From Rhodoferax sp. (GTDB taxonomy: Bacteria; Pseudomonadota; Gammaproteobacteria; Burkholderiales; Burkholderiaceae_C), in contig NZ_JAUYQD010000115.1 in the NCBI RefSeq assembly GCF_030697375.1, positions 1 through 59,425 of the forward strand: DNA of 59,425 nt, in the 5' to 3' direction. The notes under the pieces were generated by a model. It was not told where the DNA came from, did no database searches, and worked only from the letters and a program-made list of their open reading frames with translations. Positions 24,390-32,777 of this stretch are shown here, one piece after another; positions within the stretch are counted from its first letter, which is position 1, and each line of letters opens with the position of its first letter. A program made the position numbers and the translations under genes.

Positions 24390-26440
24390 CAGTTCTTGCC
24401 CGCCACCTTCGCCCGGTACATGGCCTGGTCCGCCTGGCGTAAAAGCTGCTCAGAGTCCGCCTCCCGGGCTTGCGGAAAAAAGGTGACGCCCAGGCTGGCC
24501 GACACCTGCAAGGTGTGAGGACCAAACGCGACCGGATGGGCAGCGGCAGCCAAAAGCCGCAAGAGCAGAGGTTGCGTGGAGCTGGCATCCACCAGATCCA
24601 GAAGCACCGCCACAAACTCATCCCCGCCCCAGCGGGCCAGGGTGTCGCCCTCGCGCAGGGCCAGGCGCATGCGCGCGGCCAATGCTGCCAGCAAATGGTC
24701 GCCAGCGTCGTGTCCATAGTGGTCGTTAATCGCCTTAAAACCGTCCAGATCAAGGTAGGCCACCGCCAGCAGGTGCTCACGGCGCTGTGAGCGTGCCAGC
24801 GCCTGCTGCAGCCGGTCCGCCAACAACACGCGGTTGGGCAGGCTGGTGAGCGCGTCGTAATGGGCAATGTGCTCCAGCTTCTTTTCGTTCTCTTTGATGG
24901 CGGTAATGTCCGAAAACAGCGCCACATAGTGCTGCAGATGGCCGTGGGCATCTTTCACGGCACTGATGGTTTGCATGACCGCAAACACCTCACCACTCTT
25001 CCGGCGGTTCCACACCTCACCATACCAGTAGCCCTGGGCGTTCAGATCGCGCCACATGCGGGCAAAAAACTCCTGGCGCTGGTGCCCGGAGTTCAGAATA
25101 CGCGGGTTGAGCCCTAGCACTTCGGCACGCCCGTAGCCTGTGATGCGGGTGAACGCCTCGTTGACATCCACAATGCCGCCCTGGGGGTCGGTGATCATGA
25201 TGGCTTCGCGGGCATGGTGAAACACGCTGGCAGACAGGCGCAACTCGTTTTCGGCGCGCTTGCGGTCGGTGATGTCGTGTCCAATGCCCAGCACCCCGAT
25301 CAGACGATTTTCTCCATCGAAAATAGCTGTCTTGGTGGTCTCCAGCAGTTCACGGTGGCCATCGCTGGCAAAGCCCACCCACTCTTCATTGACGGACGCC
25401 TTGCCCAGCGACATCGCCAACTGGTCATGTTTGCGAAAAAAGTCGGCCAACTCCGGTTCCACAAAATCGTAGTCGGTCTTGCCTACGATGTCTTTTTCCT
25501 CTGCGCCAAAAAACTGCTCAAAACGCTGGTTGCAGGCCAGGTACACGCCGTTCGGGTCCTTGAGCCACACCAGGTCGGGTATGGCGTGCGTCAGGGTCTT
25601 CAGCAGCGCCCGGCTCTCCACCAACTTGGCTTCGGTTTGCTCGCGCTGGGTAATGTCCTTGAAGCACCAAATGCGCCCCGGCTGGTCCCGCACCAACAAA
25701 GCCCGTGTATAGCGCGCAAAAACACGGCCATCTTTGAACCGCAGGGTGTCACGCGCCTCGTCTTGGCTGTGGTACAGGCTTTGCACGGCGGCTGCGAATT
25801 CCTCTGGCTCCAGCAGCTGGTCCAGGACGTGGGCCAGCAGCGCACCGTCCTGTCGGACTTGGACGATCTCCTGGGGCACACGCCACAGCGTTACGAAGCG
25901 CTGGTTAAAGCCCAGCACCGCACCACTTTGGGAGACCAGCAACACGCCTTCGTCAATGGACTCCATGGTCGTGCGCAGCAAAGCCTCGCTGGCTTGGAGC
26001 CGGTCTTCGGCCTGCTTGCGCGCGGTAATGTCGCGCAAGGTGCTGATGATGTGGGACACCCCCTGCAAAGGAACAATGACCGCGGTCAGGGAGGCCACAC
26101 AGGTGCTGCCGTCTTTCAGGCGAAACTCGCTCTCCACGTTTTCGCAATACCCGTGGGTAAGCAGGGGTTCGACCATCGCCTGGCGGTCCTGTAGACGCAC
26201 CCAGATGCCCAAATCCAGCGTTGTCCTGCCGATCAACTCTTCGCGCGCATAACCAAACATGCGCACGCAGGCCTGGTTCACATCGGTGATCTGACCGTCG
26301 GCAAAGCGGCTGATCATCATCACATCGGGGTTGTAATCAAAAATGGTTTGCAGCCGCAGATTGGCTTCTTCCAGCGCCTGCTCGGAGGCGCGATGGGCAT
26401 CAGCCTCGCCCAATCCCACCGTTGGAGAATGAACAGCCAT
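24365..26440 (-). CDS. Multi-PAS diguanylate cyclase (GGDEF)
   Basis: A 691-residue signalling protein with four PAS domains in series (the first begins near residue 33, TIFDYNPDVMMIS; the last ends near residue 515) and a C-terminal GGDEF domain. The active-site motif GGDEF is intact, and RxxD (REGD) lies five residues before it, so product inhibition by c-di-GMP is expected. There is no EAL domain and no membrane helix, so it is a cytoplasmic sensor. The ATG at 26440 has GAGGAG 8 bases upstream. Its end overlaps nasA on the opposite strand. The signal it senses cannot be read; PAS domains of this type often bind haem, flavin or small ligands. Confidence 0.9.
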   Translation of the reverse strand: MAVHSPTVGLGEADAHRASEQALEEANLRLQTIFDYNPDVMMISRFADGQITDVNQACVRMFGYAREELIGRTTLDLGIWVRLQDRQAMVEPLLTHGYCENVESEFRLKDGSTCVASLTAVIVPLQGVSHIISTLRDITARKQAEDRLQASEALLRTTMESIDEGVLLVSQSGAVLGFNQRFVTLWRVPQEIVQVRQDGALLAHVLDQLLEPEEFAAAVQSLYHSQDEARDTLRFKDGRVFARYTRALLVRDQPGRIWCFKDITQREQTEAKLVESRALLKTLTHAIPDLVWLKDPNGVYLACNQRFEQFFGAEEKDIVGKTDYDFVEPELADFFRKHDQLAMSLGKASVNEEWVGFASDGHRELLETTKTAIFDGENRLIGVLGIGHDITDRKRAENELRLSASVFHHAREAIMITDPQGGIVDVNEAFTRITGYGRAEVLGLNPRILNSGHQRQEFFARMWRDLNAQGYWYGEVWNRRKSGEVFAVMQTISAVKDAHGHLQHYVALFSDITAIKENEKKLEHIAHYDALTSLPNRVLLADRLQQALARSQRREHLLAVAYLDLDGFKAINDHYGHDAGDHLLAALAARMRLALREGDTLARWGGDEFVAVLLDLVDASSTQPLLLRLLAAAAHPVAFGPHTLQVSASLGVTFFPQAREADSEQLLRQADQAMYRAKVAGKNCYCVFAAA

Positions 26441-26615
26441 GGCAAGCTCCTCAGTGTTGTCCCCATTACCCAAGACCCATCGTACACCCAAGAACCCAGC
26501 CGTAGAAACTGGCTTCGCCCCAAACCGGGGGAACATGCGGCCTCCAAGGCGGCTACGGTGTGCCAGAACTGCAACGCCAGGTGCGCGCCAATGGACTTAT
26601 GGTGAAAAGCTTAAT

Positions 26616-26671
26616 CTAGTACATTCAAATACTAGGGAAAACCCTGCAAAATCCGCAAAAGCCATGCGGAT
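26616..26671 (+). other. Two palindromes upstream of the PilJ-domain gene
   Basis: CTAGTA-N8-TACTAG (26616-26635) and ATCCGCA-N7-TGCGGAT (26651-26671) lie in the gap between the divergent GGDEF gene and the secreted PilJ gene. Either could be an operator, or the second an RNA hairpin. The loop AAAGCCA is one base too long for a canonical ANTAR hexaloop. Confidence 0.45.
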
Positions 26672-26716
26672 TATCAATACGTTCGCATTTCACTTGAATT
26701 GATAGAGATGAATTCC

Positions 26717-27505
26717 ATGAACCTCAATCGTCGCATTTTTATTGCCCTGGCTGCATCCTCCACCCTGCTCTCGCCAGCCCGTGCACAAATCACCGATATG
26801 AGCGACGCCATCAACAAGGCGGGCCGCCAGCGCATGCTGTCGCAGCGCATGGCCAAAGCCTACCTGGCCATAGGACAGCAAATTCAGGTTTCCGCCGCCA
26901 ACCGCGTGATGGAACAGTCCATGGCCCTGTTTGACCGGCAATTGGTGGAACTCAAAGCCTACGCCCCAGCAGGCGCCGTGCGCGACACTTACGCCCAGTT
27001 GGAGTCCGAATGGTCTGACTACAAGGGCCTGCTCATCGGCGCCACTCCCTCCTCTGCAAATGCAAGCAAGCTGCTGGCGCTGGACACCAAGGTGCTGGAG
27101 TTGGCCAACAAGGGCACGGGCCAATTGGAACAGCTCTCGGGAAAACAACTGGGCAAGCTGGTAAACGTCGCGGGCCGCCAACGCATGCTGTCGCAGCGCA
27201 TGGCCAAATGCTACCTGGCCATGGCCTGGAACGTGGACTCAGCCACGTCAGAGTCAGAAATTGGCCGGGCGCGCACCGAGTTCGTCGGCGCCCTGGAAAC
27301 CTTACGCAGGGCACCGGAAGCCACCCCCGACATCCGCCAGGAACTGGCCTTGGCCGATGGCCAGTGGGTGTTCTATGAGGCGGCGCTGCGGGCACGCGCC
27401 AGTTCGGGCAGCAGGGCGACCAGCGATGTTTTCGTGGCCAGCGAGAACCTGTTGCAGGTCATGGACAAAGTCACCGGCCTGTATGCCCGCATCAACAAAG
27501 CTTGA
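26717..27505 (+). CDS. Secreted stand-alone PilJ/NarX-like (P-box) domain protein
   Basis: A 262-residue protein with a signal peptide (MNLNRRIFIALAASSTLLSP, cleavage near ARA-Q24). The rest is an all-helical duplicated domain with two near-identical P-box-like motifs, NKAGRQRMLSQR (residues 33-44) and NVAGRQRMLSQR (150-161). These resemble the nitrate-binding P-box helix of NarX and the PilJ N-terminal domain. There is no membrane helix after the signal and no kinase or methyl-accepting module, so it acts in the periplasm as a soluble binding protein or partner of another sensor. The same motif occurs twice in the ANTAR regulator at 11979. Starts at 26708 and TTG 26699 are also possible. Confidence 0.83.
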   Translation: MNLNRRIFIALAASSTLLSPARAQITDMSDAINKAGRQRMLSQRMAKAYLAIGQQIQVSAANRVMEQSMALFDRQLVELKAYAPAGAVRDTYAQLESEWSDYKGLLIGATPSSANASKLLALDTKVLELANKGTGQLEQLSGKQLGKLVNVAGRQRMLSQRMAKCYLAMAWNVDSATSESEIGRARTEFVGALETLRRAPEATPDIRQELALADGQWVFYEAALRARASSGSRATSDVFVASENLLQVMDKVTGLYARINKA

Positions 27506-27535
27506 TTCGGTCTCCAAGTCGCAGACAATGGCGGC

Positions 27536-28441
27536 ATGAGCATTGGCAAATACATCAAAGAAATTGGACGTGGTAAAGACGGCGCACGTGCGCTGACCCG
27601 CGAACAGGCGGCCGACCTTTTGGGCCAGGTGCTGGACGGCACGGTCACCGACCTGGAAATCGGCGCCTTTTGCCTGGCCATGCGCATCAAAGGCGAAACC
27701 GCCGAAGAAATGGCGGGTTTCCTGGATGCAACGCACCAGCGGCTGCACCTGATTCCGGCAGGCGAGAAACCCACCATTGTCATCCCCAGCTACAACGGCG
27801 CCCGCAAACTGCCACTGCTGACGCCCCTGCTGGCGCTGTTGCTGGCCCGCGAAGGCCTGCCGGTGCTGCTGCACGGCACGGCCACCGAGTCCAGCCGGGT
27901 TTTGACATCCGAAGTGCTCGCAGCCCTTGATATCCCTGCGCAAGCAGCTATTGAATCCATAGCACCTGGGCAAGTCGCCTTTGTCCCCACCGCCCTCTTG
28001 TGCCCCGGCCTGCAGCGCCTGCTGGACGTGCGCCGTGTGGTCAACCTGCGCAACCCGGCACACAGCCTGGTCAAGCTGATGAACCCCTGCGCTGGCAAGA
28101 GTCTGCTGGTGAGCAGTTACACCCACCCCGAATATGCACTCTCCATGGCCGCCACGTTCGCGCTGATCGGCGCCAACGCCCTGCTGCTGCGCGGCACCGA
28201 GGGCGAGTCCGTGGCCGATCCCCGGCGCACCCCCAAGATGCAGGCCTTCCTCGCCGGGCAGCCCACCGACTTGCAGGCCTACCAGGCCGGCTCTTTGACC
28301 ACCCTGCCCGAGTTACCCCTGTCCATTGATGCCGCCAGCACCGCCACCTACATCCGCCAGGTCATGGAAGGCACCCAACCCGTGCCCGCCCCCATCGCGC
28401 AGCAGGTCGCCCATATCGTGCGTTTGGCTGCCACGCTGTAA
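27536..28441 (+). CDS. ybiB: YbiB family DNA-binding protein (TrpD2-like)
   Basis: A 301-residue member of the glycosyltransferase family 3 fold related to anthranilate phosphoribosyltransferase. The opening helices (ALTREQAADLLGQVLDG, GAFCLAMRIKGET) and the central STR/VLLHGT segment fit YbiB/TrpD2. E. coli YbiB binds DNA without sequence specificity and is linked to the SOS response. Residues from LDIPAQAAIES to IAPG are encoded by a copy of the dispersed repeat, an in-frame insertion in a loop. It follows the PilJ gene by 30 bases and closes the nitrate-associated gene run. Confidence 0.85.
   Translation: MSIGKYIKEIGRGKDGARALTREQAADLLGQVLDGTVTDLEIGAFCLAMRIKGETAEEMAGFLDATHQRLHLIPAGEKPTIVIPSYNGARKLPLLTPLLALLLAREGLPVLLHGTATESSRVLTSEVLAALDIPAQAAIESIAPGQVAFVPTALLCPGLQRLLDVRRVVNLRNPAHSLVKLMNPCAGKSLLVSSYTHPEYALSMAATFALIGANALLLRGTEGESVADPRRTPKMQAFLAGQPTDLQAYQAGSLTTLPELPLSIDAASTATYIRQVMEGTQPVPAPIAQQVAHIVRLAATL
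27921..27964 (+). repeat. Dispersed repeat copy 4, inside the ybiB gene
   Basis: CAGCCCTTGATAT, then the core GCGCAAGCAGCT (27938-27949) and ATAGCA (27959-27964). The core is read as Ala-Gln-Ala-Ala in the ybiB frame, so the repeat has become coding sequence without breaking the gene. Confidence 0.75.
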
Positions 28442-28488
28442 GCCCCAGCGCACGCGGAGCCCGTGGCGCAGCGTCTACACTGCGCCCC

Positions 28489-29754
28489 ATGCAAAAGTTT
28501 GACGTTGTAATCCTCGGGGCCGGAGCCGCCGGCTTGTTCTGTGCCGGTGTCGCCGGGCAATTGGGTTTGAAGGTGTTGGTCATCGACCACAGCGAAAAAG
28601 TCGCCGAAAAAATCCGCATCTCGGGCGGCGGCCGCTGCAATTTCACCAACCTGGACACCGCAGCAGCCAATTTTTTGAGCGACAACCCGCGCTTTTGCCG
28701 CTCGGCCTTGTCACGCTACACCCCGCGCGACTTCATCGCCCTGCTCCAGCGCCACCAGATCCCCTTTCACGAAAAGCACAAGGGCCAGCTGTTTTGCGAC
28801 CGGTCGGCGGAGGACATCATCCAAATGCTGCTGGCCGAGTGCGCCACGGGCGGCGTCACGCACTGGCAACCGTGCAGCGTGAAATCACTGCACTTTTTAG
28901 CATCCATCCCTTATGGAGACTGCGCAAGCAGCTATGAAATTGAGAGCAACTGCGGAACCGTGCATTGCGCCGCCGTGGTGGTGGCCACGGGCGGCCTGTC
29001 CATTCCCAAGATCGGTGCCACCGACCTGGGCTACCGCATCGCCCGCCAGTTTGATCTGCCAGTGGTCACACCCCGTCCCGCCCTGGTGCCGCTGACCTTT
29101 GACGAATCCGCCTGGGCGCCTTTTGCGCAGCTCTCGGGCCTGTCGCTGCCGGTGCAAATTGCCACCGGCGGAAAAAAAGACAGCATGGCGTTTTTGGAAG
29201 ATTTGCTGTTCACCCACCGGGGCCTGAGCGGCCCGGGTGTGCTGCAAATCTCCAGCTACTGGCAACCCGGCACGCCCATTCGCCTGAATCTGCTGCCCCA
29301 GACCGACGTGGCCGAACACTTGCGCCGCGCCAAATCCACCTCACGCCGGCTGATTGCCAACGAACTCACGGGCCTGGTGCCCGCGCGTCTGGCCGACACC
29401 TGGGTGGCACAGGGCGCCACGCTGGGCCACCAGTGGGAGCGCCCGGTCAATGAAGCCTCCGACAAGGCTTTGGCGGCCTTGGCCGAACGTTTGACCCGCT
29501 GGGAACTCACCCCGACCGGCACCGAAGGCTACAAAAAGGCCGAAGTGACCGCAGGCGGCGTGGACACCAAAGCCCTGTCCGGGCAAACCATGGAATCGCG
29601 CCAAAACGGCTTGTACTTTATTGGCGAGGTGGTGGACGTCACCGGCTGGCTCGGGGGCTACAACTTCCAGTGGGCCTGGGCCAGTGGCTATGCCTGCGCC
29701 CAGGGACTGGCAAGCAAACTCCGACCCAACGGGGAAAATACCGAAAACACCTGA
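28489..29754 (+). CDS. HI0933/YhiN-family FAD-dependent oxidoreductase
   Basis: A 421-residue flavoprotein. It has an N-terminal Rossmann motif VVILGAGAAGLFCAG, then the family signature KIRISGGGRCNFTN (about residues 44-57), a central ATGGLSIPKIGATDLGY and a C-terminal TGWLGGYNFQWAWASG that closes the FAD site. The function of this conserved bacterial family is not established. Residues about 137-153 (ASIPYGDCASSYEIES) are encoded by a dispersed-repeat copy. It appears monocistronic, 47 bases after ybiB. Confidence 0.9.
   Translation: MQKFDVVILGAGAAGLFCAGVAGQLGLKVLVIDHSEKVAEKIRISGGGRCNFTNLDTAAANFLSDNPRFCRSALSRYTPRDFIALLQRHQIPFHEKHKGQLFCDRSAEDIIQMLLAECATGGVTHWQPCSVKSLHFLASIPYGDCASSYEIESNCGTVHCAAVVVATGGLSIPKIGATDLGYRIARQFDLPVVTPRPALVPLTFDESAWAPFAQLSGLSLPVQIATGGKKDSMAFLEDLLFTHRGLSGPGVLQISSYWQPGTPIRLNLLPQTDVAEHLRRAKSTSRRLIANELTGLVPARLADTWVAQGATLGHQWERPVNEASDKALAALAERLTRWELTPTGTEGYKKAEVTAGGVDTKALSGQTMESRQNGLYFIGEVVDVTGWLGGYNFQWAWASGYACAQGLASKLRPNGENTENT
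28897..28948 (+). repeat. Dispersed repeat copy 5, inside the YhiN-like gene
   Basis: The core GCGCAAGCAGCT is at 28922-28933 with a degenerate right end AGAGCA (28943-28948). The core is read in a different frame from the ybiB copy (Cys-Ala-Ser-Ser). It lies in a loop between the inserted domain and the FAD domain. Confidence 0.7.
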
Positions 29755-29785
29755 AATGGCGCCGCTATGGCAGCGCAAGAAACGC

Positions 29786-29791
29786 TATAAT
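29786..29791 (+). promoter_or_regulatory. Likely sigma-70 -10 element of rpsU
   Basis: An exact TATAAT lies 129 bases upstream of the rpsU start, with no strong -35 match, and leaves a long 5' leader. The leader contains GATCTTCCCCGATGACC-like palindromic sequence but no motif I can assign. Confidence 0.45.
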
Positions 29792-29919
29792 CGCGGGCTA
29801 TTCTGGCAGTCCCCCGTCGGCCAATACTAGTTAAGACGGGAAATACCGCTGAATGAGGCATATGGGGCCCGATCTTCCCCGATGACCTTTGATCAGCACA
29901 ATTTGGAATTCATTACGTA

Positions 29920-30132
29920 ATGACAACAATCCGTGTAAAAGAAAACGAACCCTTTGACGTAGCACTGCGTCGCTTCAAGCGCACCATCGAAAAATTGGGC
30001 TTGCTGACCGACTTGCGCGCCCGCGAGTTCTACGAAAAACCCACTGCAGAGCGCAAGCGCAAGAAGGCAGCTGCCGTCAAGCGTAACTACAAGCGTATTC
30101 GCAGTATGCAATTGCCTAAAAAGCTGTTCTAA
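29920..30132 (+). CDS. rpsU: 30S ribosomal protein S21
   Basis: A 70-residue basic protein. TTIRVKENEPFDVALRRFKR and the lysine/arginine-rich C-terminus (KRKKAAAVKRNYKR) are diagnostic for S21, which acts in mRNA recognition on the small subunit. The ATG at 29920 starts directly at the family N-terminus. It is followed by a strong terminator and then yqeY, the common betaproteobacterial order. Confidence 0.97.
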   Translation: MTTIRVKENEPFDVALRRFKRTIEKLGLLTDLRAREFYEKPTAERKRKKAAAVKRNYKRIRSMQLPKKLF

Positions 30133-30154
30133 GACAGTCTTTTAAAGCCAAAAA

Positions 30155-30188
30155 AGCTCGCTTGGGGACGCTCCAGCGGGCTTTTTTT
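30155..30188 (+). terminator. Rho-independent terminator of rpsU
   Basis: AGCTCGCTTGG pairs with CCAGCGGGCT around a GGACGCT loop and is followed by seven T (30182-30188), 22 bases after the rpsU stop. Read-through to yqeY is possible but probably limited. Confidence 0.85.
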
Positions 30189-30219
30189 ATTTGCCCCTCT
30201 TCACACTCAGGAAGCACAT

Positions 30220-30666
30220 ATGACACTCAAAGACCAAATCACCGAAGACATGAAAACCGCCATGCGCGCCAAAGACAGCGAGCGCCTGGGCACCATCCGT
30301 TTGCTGCTGGCCGCCTGCAAGCAAAAGGAAGTGGACGAACGTGTGGTGTTGGACGACGCTGCCGTGGTGGCCATCGTCGACAAGCTGATCAAGCAGCGCA
30401 AAGACTCCATCGAAGCCTTCCAGAAGGCCGAGCGCACCGACTTGGCGGACAAGGAAGCCGCAGAGATGAAGGTGCTGCAGGCCTATTTGCCACAACGCAT
30501 GTCGGCCGACGAAGTGTTGGCGGAAGTGAAAGCCATCGTCGCCGAACTGGGTGCCAAAGGCCCTGGCGACATGGGCAAGGTCATGGGCGTGGTGAAGACA
30601 CGTTTGGCCGGCAAGGCCGAAATGGGAACCGTGTCTGCTGCAGTGAAGACTGCGCTGGCCGGATAA
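30220..30666 (+). CDS. yqeY: GatB/YqeY domain protein
   Basis: A 148-residue protein matching the full YqeY family (TLKDQITEDMKTAMRAKDSERLGTIRLL at the N-terminus; LQAYLPQRMSADEV; GDMGKVMGVVK near the end). It shares the tRNA-binding helical domain of GatB but has no amidotransferase module, and its role is not settled. Between rpsU and pmbA. Confidence 0.93.
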   Translation: MTLKDQITEDMKTAMRAKDSERLGTIRLLLAACKQKEVDERVVLDDAAVVAIVDKLIKQRKDSIEAFQKAERTDLADKEAAEMKVLQAYLPQRMSADEVLAEVKAIVAELGAKGPGDMGKVMGVVKTRLAGKAEMGTVSAAVKTALAG

Positions 30667-30675
30667 GTCTTTTCC

Positions 30676-30698
30676 TTCGGGGCTACAAAAGCCCCGAA
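30676..30698. terminator. Hairpin between convergent yqeY and pmbA
   Basis: TTCGGGGC pairs with GCCCCGAA around a 7-base loop in the 57-base gap between the two convergent stops. There is no clear T tract on either side, so function as a bidirectional terminator is likely but weakly supported. Confidence 0.5.
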
Positions 30699-30723
30699 AG
30701 CAAAATCCCAAAAAACCGAAAAA

Positions 30724-32133
30724 TCAGTTCCCCGCCACCTTCATCCGATTCACCAGAATCGAGCCCACAGTCTTCGCACCGTAGTTGTAGGTATCGGCCC
30801 CCACGGCCTCAATGCCCTTGAGCATGGCCTTCATATTGCCGGCAATGGTGATTTCGTGCACGGGATAGGCAATGCGCCCTTTCTCCACCCAAAAACCACT
30901 AGCGCCGCGCGAATAGTCGCCGGTCACGTAGTTCACGCCCTGCCCCATCAACTCGGTGACAAACAAGCCCGTGCCCAGTTTTTCGAGCATGGCGTCCAGG
31001 GTGTCCGAGGGTTGGGTGCGGCGCGAGACAAAAGTCAGGTTGTGGGAACCGCCCGCATTGCCGGTGGTTTTCATGCCCAGCTTGCGCGCCGAATAACTGC
31101 CCAAAAAGTAGCCTTGCACCTTACCCGCGCTGACCACCTGGCGCGCCTGCACCCGCACACCTTCGTCGTCAAAGGGGGAACTGCCCTTGCCGCGCAGCAC
31201 AAACGGGTCTTCAAAAATGTCGATGTGCTTCGGAAAAACCTGTTTGCCCAGCGAATCCAGCAAGAACGAACTCTTGCGGTACAAAGCCCCGCCGCTGATG
31301 GCCTGCACAAAGGCGCCCAACAGCCCGGCTGCCAAAGGCGACTCAAACAGGATGGGGCACTCGGTGGTGGCGATCTTGCGCGCCTTGAGGCGGCTCAACG
31401 CCCGCTCTGCGGCATAACGCCCGATGGCCTGGGGGGACGCGAGTTCGCCTGCGTTGCGCATGGAGCTGTACCAGGCGTCACGTTGCATGTCTTTGCCCTT
31501 GCCTGCAATCGGCGAGACCGACATGGAGTGGCGTGAACTGGCGTAGCCACCGCGAAAATTGCGGGTATGGGCGCTGAAAAAATGCGACTGCTGGGCCGAC
31601 ACCGCCGCGCCTTCGCTGTTGGTGATGCGTTTGTCCACCGACAGCGCTGCCGCTTCACACTCCATCGCCAGGCGCGCCGCTTCTTCGCTGGTCACAGCCC
31701 AAGGGTAGAACAAGTCCAGATTGCGTTCGCGCTCCGACTGGGGTGCAATGTCGTCCAGTTCCGGCAGGCTGGCAAAGGGGTCTTCTGCGGTGAAGCGTGC
31801 AATGTCAAATGCCGCCTGCACCGTCTGGGCAATGGCCGCTTCCGAAAAATCCGAGGTACTGGCATTGCCCCGGCGGCAACCCATGTACACCGTCACACCC
31901 AAGGATTTGTCCCGGTTACGCTCCACATTTTCCAGCTCGCCGTTGCGCACCGACACACTCAGACCACAGCCCTCGGACACCTCGGCCCCGGCATCGGTGG
32001 CACCCAGCTTCTTGGCATGGGCCAGCGCCGTGTCCACCAGGGACTCGAAATACGGCCGACTGTAGGCAAAACCGCTGTCTGCGGGTTTGGCTTGGGTAAT
32101 GGATGCTTTTTGGGGGGATGGGGGTTTCTTCAT
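30724..32133 (-). CDS. pmbA: TldD/PmbA-family metalloprotease PmbA (TldE)
   Basis: A 469-residue protein with the PmbA layout: an N-terminal alpha/beta domain (ADAGAEVSEGCGLSVSVRNGELE, GVTVYMGCRRGNASTSD) and a C-terminal beta domain (FVTELMGQGVNYVTGDYSRGASGFWVEKG). PmbA partners TldD in degrading unfolded peptides and maturing ribosomally made peptides. PmbA itself lacks the HExxxH metal site of TldD, and none is seen here. Divergent from darP with only 23 bases between the start codons, so the promoters overlap. Confidence 0.93.
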   Translation of the reverse strand: MKKPPSPQKASITQAKPADSGFAYSRPYFESLVDTALAHAKKLGATDAGAEVSEGCGLSVSVRNGELENVERNRDKSLGVTVYMGCRRGNASTSDFSEAAIAQTVQAAFDIARFTAEDPFASLPELDDIAPQSERERNLDLFYPWAVTSEEAARLAMECEAAALSVDKRITNSEGAAVSAQQSHFFSAHTRNFRGGYASSRHSMSVSPIAGKGKDMQRDAWYSSMRNAGELASPQAIGRYAAERALSRLKARKIATTECPILFESPLAAGLLGAFVQAISGGALYRKSSFLLDSLGKQVFPKHIDIFEDPFVLRGKGSSPFDDEGVRVQARQVVSAGKVQGYFLGSYSARKLGMKTTGNAGGSHNLTFVSRRTQPSDTLDAMLEKLGTGLFVTELMGQGVNYVTGDYSRGASGFWVEKGRIAYPVHEITIAGNMKAMLKGIEAVGADTYNYGAKTVGSILVNRMKVAGN

Positions 32134-32156
32134 AGCGGAGGCTATGATACTTGGCT

Positions 32157-32777
32157 ATGTCACGTAAACTAAAAAAAGGCTATTTCGTCAAAGGCCAATT
32201 CGTCGCCGAAGGTAGCGAGCTTGATCTCGAATACAAACGCGAACTCAAAGGCACCGACGAGGCCAGCCGCACCGACCTCAAACGCGAGAGCACCGAGTTG
32301 CAAAAACTTGGCGAAGAACTGCTCACGCTGCGCGCTGAGTTGATGACGCGCCTGGCTTTGCCCGACAAGCTGGTGGACGCTTTGGTCGAGACCAAGCGCA
32401 TCACCAACTTTGAAGGGCGCCGACGCCAGATGCAATTCATCGGCAAGCAAATGCGTTTGCTCGACAGCGCCACTTTGGATGCGGTGCGCACCGCCCTGGC
32501 AGAGCAGCACGCGCCCAGTGCCAAGGAAACCTTAACCCTGCACCAGGCTGAAATTTGGCGCGACCGGTTGATTGCCGACGACGACGCCGTCGGCCAATGG
32601 ATCAACCTGAGCCCGGACACCGACAGCCAGCAACTGCGCTCGCTGATTCGCCAGGCCCGCAAGGACGCCAAACCCGAAAAACCAGGTGAAGCCCTGCGCC
32701 ACGGCCGTGCCTACCGCGATATCTTCCAGATGGTGCGCGAGCAATTGATGCAACAAGAGGATGGAGACGCCGCGTGA
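32157..32777 (+). CDS. darP: Ribosome biogenesis factor DarP (YjgA)
   Basis: A 206-residue, highly charged helical protein. SRKLKKGYFVKG and the long coiled region KRESTELQKLGEELLTL match YjgA/DarP (DUF615), which binds the 50S precursor. The ATG at 32157 was chosen over a TTG at 32151. Divergent from pmbA as in many proteobacteria, and overlapping mog by 4 bases (GTGA). Confidence 0.92.
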   Translation: MSRKLKKGYFVKGQFVAEGSELDLEYKRELKGTDEASRTDLKRESTELQKLGEELLTLRAELMTRLALPDKLVDALVETKRITNFEGRRRQMQFIGKQMRLLDSATLDAVRTALAEQHAPSAKETLTLHQAEIWRDRLIADDDAVGQWINLSPDTDSQQLRSLIRQARKDAKPEKPGEALRHGRAYRDIFQMVREQLMQQEDGDAA

